Positions 10,057-20,260 of a stretch of 64,000 nt of DNA are shown piece by piece. The stretch is from Isoetes taiwanensis (Eukaryota; Streptophyta; Lycopodiopsida; Isoetales; Isoetaceae). Each line of letters begins with the position of its first letter. Within the stretch, counting starts at the first letter, position 1. The stretch covers positions 4,902,952-4,966,951 of the forward strand of contig JAJEKV010000005.1 in NCBI GenBank assembly GCA_021234155.1, read 5' to 3'. The notes under the pieces were generated by a model. The model had not been told where the DNA came from. It did no database searches and saw only the letters and a list, made by a program, of their open reading frames with translations. Position numbers and translations under genes: made by a program.

Positions 10057-12340
10057 GTGTGTGGATTAGACATGGATGCTAGCCTATCGAACTCCGCTGA
10101 AAACCACATAGAAATTAATGGCAGTACAAGACCATATGCACGTTTAAGGGCAATGGCAAGAGAGCGAACTAGACAACTCCCATCAGGAGTGATAGAGGGG
10201 AGGGGACGTAGTGTACCGATAGTAGGTTATAGAGAGAGAAATCGTCAAATCGAGAGAGAATGGTACGCAAACTTGAGTGAACAAGCTAGAGAGAGGGTGC
10301 GAGAGATTGCGAGACAACGGTCACAGGAACGTCAATCCAGGATGCGTCGTGAATTTCATGAAGTTCCTTCTCACACAACTAGAATTGAAACAACCCACAC
10401 TATTTCAATACCAAATACAAATATGATAGCCACCAATGGAATTGACTTACTTGAAAGATCGCCGCCAGTTGCAAGTGAGCAAGCAACTAGGACGCCTTCA
10501 ACATCAGGTGTGTCGCCCATCAACGGAAACGATATGTCCAACGGGTCACCGACAGTTGCAGGTGGAGTCGAAGCAACTAGGTGGAGTCGAAGCAACTGGA
10601 ACAACACAAGACATATCATCCACCAATGTAGATGAGTTGTTAGATGGGCCATCAGTTGCGGGTGAGCAAAACATGTACAGAGATGAACAATATGCAAGAC
10701 TAAGTGAAGACCATAGGGAGGAATTGCGTCGTAGGCGTAGGGAACGATATGCCAATCTGACCAATGAAGATAGAAGCCGTACACGTCAAACGGACAGAGA
10801 ATGTGACCCTAACGCACATTGGCAAGATCGTGCACGTCATATGAGATTAGCAATCAACCGAACATTTACAATGTGCACGTGGGCTAAGTGTTGCACGTAT
10901 TGCCACATACCTTTGCTTAACGTTGAACAAGATGGATTTTGTTGTAATAAGGGTAGGTGGCTACTCCCACAGTTACCGCCTTTGCCTGATGCATTAGTTC
11001 ACTTATACGACGTGCTCGCCTTCAACAGAAAGTGCAGAAGGATAAATAAATTATTTTGTTTTAGTGTGCTTGGAGTCGATGGTAGGTTTGCCGATTTAGG
11101 TTACCCTTCGTCGGTGGCCATCATGGGTCGTACGTACCATCGCTTGCTTCCAACAAAAGACACGGGACATCCCATACATTGGTATATATATGATGATTCA
11201 CAACATTACACGCATGCGGGTTTTCAAAGTGTGCCATTCCAGTGGGTTGCAACCATCGGATCAATCCTTGATCGAATAAATCCGTTTATTAGAAATCTTC
11301 GAACAATGGGGAGCATGCATATGCCTTCGGCATATATTACGATTGAAGGTGTAATCGGGGGTGATGAAATGGCGGCCATTGCAGAGGTTAGTAATACGGC
11401 TGATATTGCACCCCGAGTTGCAGGATTCTGGGCTAGGAATGAGGGTGAACCGACTTTTGTTAACATTCTTGATCCCATGTACGAACCTCTGCAGTATCCA
11501 CTCCTCTTCCCACATGGTACACCAGGATGGGGCCCAATGAACGAACATGGGTTAACACAATTACAGTGGTACAGAGCAAGACTGTTGCATGAGGACAGGT
11601 TCCACCGACTCGGGCGTTTATGTGGAGAGTACCTAGTTGACATGTACTCGAAAGTTGAAGATGCATGGCTAAATTACTTCAGAACTTCTGCCTTTCAAAA
11701 CAGACGAATTCAATGACGACCAGAGTAATGTTATATTACCTTCATCGTTTCTGGGTTGCCAGAGATGGTGCTCTGTACAGGTTGCTGATGCATTAGCACT
11801 TTCTAGGTCAAAGGGTCGTCCAACCCTATTCATAATGATGACTATGAATACAGACTGGCCAGAGATAAGGAGCGCCCTTAGACCCAGACATAATGCGTCT
11901 GACATACCCATGACTGTCGTTCGATGTTTTCATGGGCGATTAAAGTGATTGAAAGAATTGTTACATAAATTCTTCCAACGTGTGTCGTACATAATAACGG
12001 TGGTAGAGTTTCAGAAACGTGGACTCCCACACTCCCATCTTGTGTTGCGTACCGAGCCAGATATACCGATAGAATGTGTCGATGAAATCATATCTGCAGA
12101 ACTGCCAACTAATCCGATTCTTCGTGGTCAGGTTCAAAAATTCATGACTCACAGACATTCTGATAGGTGCTCCCCCGGCAATTCTTCATGCTGCTACCAC
12201 TATCCAAAACCAATCAATCCAACCACGTATCTTGACTCGAAAGGCTATGTGCAATACAAGAGGAGGAGTATAGACGATGCATGGGTAGTCCCATACAACG
12301 CATTCTTACTCCATGAACTCGAAATTTTGCCAAGCCTGTA
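10057..12340 (+). pseudogene. Helitron RepHel protein, N-terminal/Rep half (broken)
   Basis: This is the HUH-type Rep region of an autonomous-class Helitron, which nicks and rolls the element. It starts with the Arg/Glu-rich repeats usual for plant Helitron N-termini (RYANLTNEDRSR), then a Cys cluster near 10,880-10,940. The Helitron_like_N region follows, with the histidine motif EFQKRGLPHSHLVL at about 12,010-12,050. At least three lesions are visible: a 19-bp tandem duplication at 10,561-10,598 that shifts the frame, a frame change near 11,700, and a TGA at 11,946-11,948. Similarity stops after VVPYNAFLL near 12,330, before the catalytic tyrosine segment and helicase. The missing continuation appears in inverted orientation at 25.5-26.9 kb. 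Confidence 0.88.
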
Positions 12341-12359
12341 TCGCTCTTCAAAGCTGTAG

Positions 12360-13261
12360 TAGCTTGGCATGTGCTTTATCGCCCTTATCAGAGTGAGATG
12401 CTCCTTCCTTCCCGTGTGCCATAATTTCTCGGTACCAGAGCATCTTATTCACAGTTTTTCTTCTATGTTTCCTTCTAAATTGTACGTAATCTTGCTTGCT
12501 GCTCAATTGGCAGCTTTATAATCTCATCTCTGGTCCACCATATCGCCATATTGTCATGGCGTTTCTATTCAGCACAAACCAGTCAGAAATGGGGCAGACA
12601 CTGTGCACTTAAATTGCTGCAGCGATGTGTTTGAGCTAAAAACAATAATTTAGATTAAAAAGTTGTATATTTATTTGGTATTTTCGTTAATGAAGGTCAT
12701 TAAATGAATGAAATAAACATGTGCATTTGCTGTGAGGTGCCTAACATACACCCATTTTAATTTTACAAAACCTCACCGGCGATCTCTGCAAGCTCCCCGT
12801 GCACAAATTTTATCATAATTGTTGTTTATTATATAAATATGCATTAAAAAAATACATAATGGTCTTTTATGATCAAAATTATCGCAATCGCGATTTGTCC
12901 AATTTCTTTTGCATGTTTTTGCGTGATGAATGAGGTTCTTATAGAGAACTTTTAGTGCTTTATACAGCCACTACAACCTATTTCAATGTCAATCGAGAAT
13001 TTGAAATTTCTCAAAGTAATTAATTCATGCTCCCCCCCCCCCAACCCCAAACCCTAATTTGTGTGGTTTCAATATGTGGACACTTCAATCCATTTTTGGT
13101 GCAGTGCTAGCAGATCCTTTAGTCTTTGTTATTCCGACCTAATTAGCACTCGAGCGATTCCTTTCGGTGGAGAAACATAGGAGAAAAATGCACTTCAATA
13201 AATAGTGTCCAGGAATTTTGCCCGTTATGGCGCAGTAAAGGGGATTGTGGAGTAAAAACTC
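12360..13261. other. AT-rich spacer, nothing recognised
   Basis: No convincing coding frame, repeat or element end was found. A C-run (13,031-13,042) is the only local feature. Confidence 0.4.
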
Positions 13262-13990
13262 CCTTGGAATCTTTCACCCCAGGGAAATACTATCGTGTTT
13301 CGAAGAAAGGTCACCCTATTCTATACTAATTATATGCATAACATTTTGTACATATTGAAAAGAAGAAGAAAATACATGGTATTGCTCATAAAAGATGATA
13401 GAGCAATTAGACATGATAAGAAGGCACACTCATTTCTTAGGATGTGGTGTGCCTTCATCAAACTGAGTGTGCCTTCTTATCATATCTAACTGCCTTCACC
13501 AAACTCTATCATAGGATGTGGTGTACCGTCAAACTGCCTCTTCACCAATGGAGGAATGTATCATCCGTGACAGTCATTTATGGTCGACAAAACATCCTCC
13601 GGAATCTCTCAACCTGGGATAATATTATTGGGTTTTGAAGAAGGGACCCTCCCATATATTGATTCTTAATATGCATAAAATTTTGTACGTATTTAAAAGA
13701 AGAATAAAATACATGGTGTGACGTGTAAACTTGACTGCCCATACTTTGGATATTCTAAAGAAAATCTTACAATCCAATGCGCATGTAAGAAGGCTTTAGA
13801 GTATGGTGTTTTAAAGGAAAACCCATCAGGCTGCCTCCAGTGGAGGGATGTACCACCAGCGATGGTCATCTGTGATCTACAAAAAATTCTCTGGAATCCC
13901 TCAACCCGGGATAATATTATCTGGTTCCAAAGAAGAGCCTCCTCCCCCCCTCCCCATAATGATTCTTAATATGCATAAAATTTTGTATTT
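13262..13990 (+). repeat. Tandem array of about 300-340-bp units
   Basis: Landmark strings recur in order. ATGCATAACATTTTGTA at about 13,333 reappears as ATGCATAAAATTTTGTA at about 13,672 and 13,972. GGAATCTCTCAACCTGGGAT near 13,600 reappears diverged near 13,895. Units therefore repeat at roughly 339 and 300 bp. Single diverged copies occur at about 21,590-21,770 (+) and inverted at about 40,300-40,500, so the unit is also dispersed. Short open frames within it are not conserved and look non-coding. Confidence 0.7.
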
Positions 13991-13999
13991 AAAAGAATT

Positions 14000-14080
14000 G
14001 AATTGAATTCAATGACTTTTATCGTCCACAAAGGCCAATCAGCCTATGGGACCCAATACAAGAGCATAGCAGGCATATTG
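14000..14080 (-). mobile_element. LINE 3'-end fragment with (AATTC)n-type tail
   Basis: On the minus strand GGGTCCCATAGGCTGATTGG leads to GTGGACGATAAAAG and a tail of ATTCAATTCAATTC. The same terminal sequence ends the neighbouring LINE at about 14,100-14,155 and other copies at about 42,660-42,715 (-) and 52,185-52,290 (+). This looks like a severely 5'-truncated insertion of the same family. Confidence 0.65.
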
Positions 14081-14409
14081 CTGCTCGGCATAAATATAGA
14101 ATAGAATAGAGTTTTTATTGTCCACAGAGACCAATCGGCTTATGGGACCCAAAAAGGAGGCGCAGCAAAAGTATTATTGTCTGGATTAAAAAACCCCTGC
14201 CCTAAAGTTTCTTCGAGGGAAAAACCATGACAGGAATAGAGAATTGTCAAACTGTACATGTATCTATCATGAGGAGAACGAAATAAATATGTACACATAT
14301 CAGGCGAGTGCCCGAGGACCGAGTTAATCCCGATGATCCATGACCTCTTGAAGGTATGATCCCAGCATCCGCACCGAGGTCGTGCTCAATATCTCATGCA
14401 GGGGCTAAC

Positions 14410-14903
14410 TGCCATGAACCTATTCGAAAACAAGGAAAATACATGGAAAATACGCAAGAAATACGGAAGAAATACGCCAAGACCGGCAAAGAATCTGATA
14501 TATGAACAGGAATCAAGAATACAATGGCCTGAAGGCAAGCAGGAACACGAGACAGATGCCTAGAAGGCTCAAGACTGGCATTGAACCGGAATGGTTCGAC
14601 AAGAAGGAGGTGTCTCCTTATATATCTAGGCCAACGGTCAGGATCGCGCCACTTCAATGGATGAGATCGCGCCAAGTGTCGCGTATGCATCCTGGAAATA
14701 GTCCCATATATGAGGAAGACGTGAAGGAACGTCTTCAATAAATATTGGTAGCACACTTGGCAAGGGTGTGTGACTCGCAACTGGAAGGTTGTGAGGTCAA
14801 ACCTTATCTTGTGCAATTACCTTTTTGCATCCGTGTGACAACCATCTTTTGTACATACGAGTATAATGTTTGTATGATACGAATATCCCTATGGTCGTCA
14901 CAC
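14410..14903 (-). repeat. 3' LTR of the chromodomain element
   Basis: 494 bp, bounded in element orientation by TGTGACGACC and ...GGCA. Directly preceding it (14,904-14,916, minus strand) is the purine tract AGGAGGGGGATGG, a good polypurine tract. The LTR contains a tRNA-like module at about 14,747-14,815. Confidence 0.9.
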
Positions 14904-15370
14904 CATCCCCCTCCTACGATGGCGATGAGTCCTCGACGTTGGGGCCGGAGTACTCAGACTTGGCTTGTTCGGATAACGTCGGTGAAACTCCGCAATTTTG
15001 TCAGGTGCATTAGTCAGATTCTCGGCAAGCTCCCAGGTTCTATCACTTGGCGAGTAACCTTCCCAATCGACAAAGTAATACAATCGTCGACGAAGAAACT
15101 TGGAGTCCAGAATTTCTCGAACCTCGAACTCCTCATGATCATCAATCTCGACTGGTGGTGGAGGTGGAGGTACTCGATCCAGAAATGGATTCGCCATATA
15201 GGGTTCTAACAAAGACACATGGAACACTGGGTGAAGCCGGACTGATGGCGGAAGCTCAAGACAGAAAGCAGCATCACCAACTCGTTCAATGATCCGATAG
15301 GGACCTAAACGCCGGTAGTCGAGCTTGTTACAAGGGCGAGCTGTCGGCAAATCCCGACGCAAGAGCCAAA
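14904..15370 (-). pseudogene. Integrase C-terminus with GPY/F module and chromodomain
   Basis: The open frame carries the GPY/F module (RRLGPYRIIERVGDAAFCLE) at about residues 15-35, then HPVFHVSLLEPY, then a chromodomain (FEVREILDSKFLRRRLYYFV, followed by WEGYSPSDRTWE). Chromodomains on this class of integrase direct insertion to marked chromatin. The aromatic positions (YYFV, W, Y) of the methyl-lysine cage region are retained, so this piece looks well preserved although the rest of pol is broken. Confidence 0.88.
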
Positions 15371-15559
15371 CAAGATCACCAACTGCAAAATGAGGAGCGT
15401 CTTGACGGTGCTGATCTGCATGATAATGATAACGTGCTTGGGCCTGAAGAAGATGGTGCTGAAGATCATCCTAGAGCATGCGGAGCTTCTCGAGCATGTC
15501 CTCGGCACTGGGATTGACTGAGTCATATTCAAGAGCAATCAAAGACCACCGGGAATTAA

Positions 15560-16290
15560 GAACGGAGTCTAGCCTGTGGAGGCATGGACAGAATTATTGT
15601 AAGCAAATTCTGTCAGCGGTAGCCAATCAACCCAGTCATCCTGCTGATAATTGATGAAGCATCGGAAATACTGCTCAAGGGTTTGATTAGTGCGCTCTAC
15701 CTGTCCATTGGTCTCTGGGTGATGTCCGGAAGAGAGCGAACGTTCCACATGCAAGAGTTGCAATAGACGCTTCCAAAAGCTGGCAACAAACTGAGGGCCG
15801 CGGTCACTGACAATGTTATCTGGTAAGCCATGGAGTCGAGCCACCTCTCGAAGCAAGAGAACCGTTGTGGCTTCACTGGAGATAGAAGTGCTGCAAGGAA
15901 TGAAGTGTGCCATTTTGGAAAAATGGGCAACAACAACAAGGATGGCGTCATGGCCCTGGGAGGATGGAAGCTCGACAATAAAATCCACCGAAATACTCTT
16001 CCAAGGACCGTTTGGAACTGGTAAAGGCTGAAGCAGGCCATGTGGGCGGTGCTTGGGAGCTTTTGCACGACAGAAAATATTTCATGAGCATACAAAAGTC
16101 TCAACAATGCGGCGGAGACCTGGTCACCAATAATCTCGAGCAATAAGTTCCATAGCCTTGGCAATGCCAAAATGCCCGGCGAGAGGAGAATAATGACAGG
16201 ACTGCAGAACTTGAAGTCGAGGGGTACCATCTGGAATATATAGGAATTTATCATGAAATAGAAGTCCATCTCAAAACTCAAAATGATCAT
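15560..16290 (-). pseudogene. Integrase catalytic core
   Basis: The core frame (15,988-15,569) shows the first Asp in MDFIVELPSS, the second in LPDNIVSDRGPQFVASFWKR, and the Glu in HHPETNGQVERTNQTLEQYF, so all three D,D,E residues are present. The upstream zinc-finger part (to about 16,290) lies in a different frame, so the integrase gene is split by at least one frame change. A stop or frame change also separates it from the GPY/chromodomain segment near 15,540. Confidence 0.85.
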
Positions 16291-16626
16291 AGTCCAACCT
16301 CATTTGTCGGGAAGATGATGTTGAGCCAAACTGTGATATTATGTCCTGTGCCAATGGATCAGAAGGAAGAGATGCTCGAACAGACTCCAATAAGGATGTA
16401 TCATGAGGCCTCTCGAACAAAGTGATGGCCATGAGCTATAAACGATCAGGTCCTAGAATAACTTGTCATTGCTGGTCAAATGCTGGCTCCCCTGCCTTAG
16501 GTTCGAAATAAGATCTGCCTTAGGTTCGAAATAAGATCTGGTTTCCCTTGAAGCGTGCCAAGCCGAAACTTGATGATGAAATCAAAGCTGGATAGCACTT
16601 TTGTATGCTACCGAGCCTAACGACGA

Positions 16627-17738
16627 TTAAGAACTCGAGCAGACTGAAAATACTCGGCGATGGTCCGTATACACAGTCACCTTATGAGGAGAACATTCAA
16701 GAAATCGTCGCCACTCCTGAAAAGAGTCAACAGTCGCCAAAAGTTCCTTATCGTAAATAGGATAGTTGATTTTTGCAGCCTGGAACTTTCGGGAATGATA
16801 GGCGATCGGGTGCAGCTCGTGATCATCTTCCTCTTGCGACAAGATGCTGCCAAGAGCAAAATCTGATGCATCAGCTTCGAGAATATAGGGACGCGCAGGA
16901 TCCGGGTGTGCAAGAACAGGTGCTGCTGTAAAAGCATGCTTCAGAGTGATGAATGCTGATTCTGCTTCAATTGTCCACTTAAAAGGGACATCCTTCCTGG
17001 TGAGACGTGTCAAAGGCAAGACGATCTCCGAATAGTCCTTGATGAAGCGACGATAAAAATTGGCAAACCCCAAGAAGCACTGTACATCTTTAACCGAGGA
17101 AGGTGTTTCCCAATCAAGAACTGTGCTGACCTTCTCTAGATCCATGGTAACACCCTGAGACGTGATGCAATAGCCCAGAAACTCAACATTGTCCTGCTCA
17201 AACTGACACTTCTCCAACTTGGCATAAAGCCATGTTCCCGTAGATTCTGAAGGACCTTCCTGACATGTTCTTCATGCTCCTCCAAAGTCTTCGAATAAAC
17301 CAGAATATCATCTAGATAGACGATAACAAAGAGATCCAAAAACTCCCAAAAAACATCGTTAACCATGTGCTAAAAGACTGATAAGGCCGGAAGGCATGAC
17401 GGTATACTCAAAATGACCATACCGAGTTCGAAAGGCTGTCTTCCACTCATCACCTTCCCTGATGCGGATAAGATTTTAGGCACCTCGAAGATCAATTTTC
17501 GTGAAGTATCATGCACCTTGTAGCCGCTCAAGTAACTCTGGAATCAGAGAGAGAGGATACCGATTACGCACCGATAATCCACAACCAGCCGCAAAGAACC
17601 ATCCTTCTTGTAAACAAAGAAGATGGCAGCTCCTGCGGGTGATTGAGAATGTCTAATAAACCCAGTTGCAAGATTTTCCTCGATATATGTCTGCAAAGTC
17701 AATAATTCTGTTGGCGACAAGCCATAGATAGGGCCCAA
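16627..17738 (-). pseudogene. Reverse transcriptase and RNase H
   Basis: RT pieces lie in successive frames. LVVDYRCVIGILS (17,738-17,544) contains a variant of the DYR motif, and [14 protein letters not shown] (about 17,340-17,300) the YLDD catalytic motif. RNase H (17,217-16,627) has PYILEADASDFALGSILSQ, HSRKFQAAKINYPIYDKELL and VTVYTDHR. Frame changes near 17,470-17,540 and 17,220 split the enzyme, so this copy cannot encode a continuous product. Confidence 0.87.
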
Positions 17739-17979
17739 TGGTGGGGTCGTCCTTGGCTGAAGATCAATGGGGCAGTCATAAGGACGATGCTCTGGAAGCT
17801 TGCTGGCCTTGACCTTATCAAAAACATCGCCAAAATCCTTGTACTTATCAGGAAAGACAGGAGTAGATTTTTCTGAAGCAGAGCTAGTCGAAGGATAGAC
17901 TTGGATTGCAAATGTTGATCTGGGATCTTGCCTACCAGATCTAATAAACTTGTGAAGAGAGATCTTCGAGATACGGAGA

Positions 17980-18400
17980 TGAGGGCGCGAAGAAGCCTTT
18001 ACAGAAGCAGGATCACGAACAAAAGCGAGAGCAGGAACAGGAGCAGAAGTACGAGCAACTGGGACAGGAACTGAAGCAGGAACTGGAACAAGAACTAGAG
18101 CTGGAGCAGGGACTAGAGCAAGAACTAGAGCAGGAGCAGAATCCGAAACTGGAGTAGAGCAAAAATTGAAACTAGAGCAGGAGCTGGAGCTGGAGCAGGG
18201 ACACCATCAAGAACATGGTCAGAATCTGGGGCATGAACTGGAATAGAGGCAAGAGCCGAATCGGGACGTGGAGCAGAAACAGGAATAGCAAGGACAGAAT
18301 CAGGAGCCCACGATACTGTATGGACTGAAGTAGATATTGGTGCAGAGGCCTGAACTACAGATGAACTGGAACTAGAGCTCGAACCAGCAAACCGAAAGAA
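17980..18400 (-). repeat. Low-complexity Pro/Ala/Val linker between protease and RT
   Basis: Variants of GGAACTGGAGCAG and CAAGAACTAGAG repeat across about 18,010-18,250. On the coding (minus) strand this reads as a Pro/Ala/Val-rich linker (VPVPASVPVPVA). It is probably an expanded minisatellite in the pol linker. Confidence 0.6.
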
Positions 18401-18458
18401 TCTCTAGTACGTCAATCAATCTGTGGGTTATGTAGCTCGAGCCAGGGCAGGCCTAAGA

Positions 18459-19676
18459 CTACTGGCGCATGTGGGCTAGCAATGAGATTGAAGGAAATGC
18501 TACAAGAAGCTCACGCCCATCAATCACATTAATAGAGCTAGGATGCTCGACCCTGCTTCTAGGAATAGCGTGCTTAGTAGCGAACATACTATCTATGAAG
18601 CAGGCATTCGCACCACAATCAGGTTGCGCCATCGTCTCTATCCTCTCATTCTCTGACTCCAATGAAATAGAGATAAAAAAATTCTTTACTGACCTTGTTC
18701 GAGGGAATAAACCTTCGCCACATGTGGGAGGAGTTGAAGGAATGTCAGGCAACTGTCGAGAGACTCCTACTACTCGGATGGGGCTCGAACGGTTTTTCAT
18801 CTGATTTGGGCACTTCACAGGGCATCCACGAGCAATATGACCAGCTCCTCCACAGTAGAGGCAAAGATGAGCCTCTCTCCGATGCTGCTTCTCGGTGGCA
18901 AATAAAGGTCCTCGAACTGCTCGATCAATCTGCATAGGCTCGGGTCTGGACCTGTTGGATTCTACAGATGAAATCGAGGAAGGCGTAGCTATAGGTGCTT
19001 GTGTGATTGGGAAGACCTGACTACGTCTCTCCTGCATGCGTTCAAAGAGCTGATTATCACATCGAACCGCAAATCTGATGGCTTCCTCCAAAGTCTAAGG
19101 GTCCTCCATAGATAACAGCATATCCTTGCCATCCTCACGTAATCGAAGTGCAACATCATCCCAGGCAGTATCTACCGCAATTTGACGAAATTCTGATGCA
19201 TATACTGAAGCTGGACGAGAGCCTTGTCTTAGATTGCAAAGTTTTGTGACTGCTGTGTGCTGATGATCGGTGTCTCCAAAGCATGCCTCGAGCTCTGCAG
19301 TGAATAAAGCAAAATTTTGCAACTCGGGAGCCCCTTTCTCCAGCAAGGGGGAAAACCAACTCAAGGCGGATCCAGAAAGAAGAGAGCCAACTAGTCCCAC
19401 CTGTTCTCGATCTGTAGGATACCTGTGAGGGTGGAGCCGAATAACAAGACGAATCTGGTTCAAAAAACCTCGGAGCTTGGATCTGGTGCCATCAAAGTTT
19501 TCTGGCAGGCTGATCTTAGGTTCCGATGACCTTCTCCCAGAGCTAGAGGCTGACTCATGAGAAGCTAGCCGTTCCTGGAGCTTCTTATTATCCAACTGCA
19601 ACTGCTGGCATACTTGAACAAGTTGCTGGACCTGCTGTAATAAGGATGAAACCTCCTCCATAGAGACAGGAATCAC
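18459..19676 (-). pseudogene. Gag with zinc knuckle, and retroviral-type protease
   Basis: Gag starts at the ATG at 19,676 with a Gln-rich coiled-coil-like N-terminus, then the capsid-like segment (KISLPENFDGTRSKLRGFLN, LSGSALSWFSPLLE). An in-frame TAG at 19,095-19,097 interrupts it; the same frame resumes with LEEAIRFAVRCDNQLFERM. A CCHC knuckle (CLYCGGAGHIARGC) follows at about 18,860. The protease region (about 18,630-18,460) has PDCGANACFIDSMFA: the catalytic Asp is kept but the usual D[ST]GA Ser/Thr is Cys. The frame stops at 18,459. Confidence 0.88.
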
Positions 19677-19743
19677 CCAATATGGACAAAGAAATCCTTA
19701 GGATCAAAGCAGACAAGAACCGGTAAGGGATTCCGGTTCAAAC

Positions 19744-20260
19744 TGTCATGAACCTACTCGAAAACAAGGAAAATACATGGAAAATACGCAAGAAATATGG
19801 AAGAAATACGCCAAGACCGGCAAAGAATCTGATATATGAACAGGAATCAAGAATACAATGGCCCGAAGGCAAGCGGGAACACGAGATAGATGCCTAGAAG
19901 TCTCAAGACTGGCATTGAACCAGAATGGTTAGACAAGAAGAAGGTGCCTCCTTATATATCTAGGCCAACGGTCAGGATCGCGCCACTTCAATGGATGAGA
20001 TCACGCTAAGTGTCGCGCATGCATTTAGGTTCTAGAATATTCTAGAACCTCCTAGAGACAGTCTCATATATGAGGAAGATGTGATGGAATGTCTTTAATA
20101 AATATTGGTAGCGCACTTGGCAAGGGTGTATGACTCGCAACTGGAAAGTTGCGAGTTTGAATCCTGTCTTGTGCAACTACCCTTTTGCATCCATGTGACG
20201 ACCATCTTTTGTATATAAGTATAATATTCGTATGATACGAATATCCGTATGGTCGTCACA
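19744..20260 (-). repeat. 5' LTR of the chromodomain element
   Basis: 517 bp, TG...CA in element orientation. Compared with the other LTR it has about 32 extra bp near 20,027-20,060 containing the palindrome TTCTAGAATATTCTAGAA. It carries a tRNA-like module (20,108-20,178; see findings). Just inside, at 19,717-19,739, GAACCGG and CCGGTTC form a 7-bp stem where a primer site is expected, and no TGG-type tRNA primer site was seen. Confidence 0.9.

Larger units (their letters stand above)
14410..20260 (-). mobile_element. Chromodomain Ty3/gypsy retrotransposon (Tcn1-like), nested in a LINE
   Basis: A 5.85-kb element on the minus strand. The LTRs at 14,410-14,903 and 19,744-20,260 read TGTGACGACC...CATGRCA in element orientation. 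Domain order is gag (19.7-18.7 kb), protease (about 18.6 kb), RT (17.7-17.1), RNase H (17.1-16.6), integrase (16.3-15.5) and chromodomain (about 15.1-14.9). The LTRs differ by roughly 5% over the part compared by eye, mostly transitions, and one carries a palindromic insertion of about 32 bp, so the copy is old. It holds several stops and frame changes. No clean 5-bp target duplication is seen; GGCTA occurs near both outer borders. The chromodomain and GPY/F module resemble the Tcn1-like chromoviruses of fungi and non-seed plants; lineage assignment is inference. Confidence 0.9.

Noticed and set aside
14394-14816. Open frames of 79-154 codons inside the LTRs (14.4-14.9 kb)
   Set aside because: They are shadows within LTR sequence and are not preserved in the partner LTR.
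18010-18250. Glu/Gln-rich frame on the plus strand
   Set aside because: It is antisense to the gypsy pol linker and arises from repeat composition.
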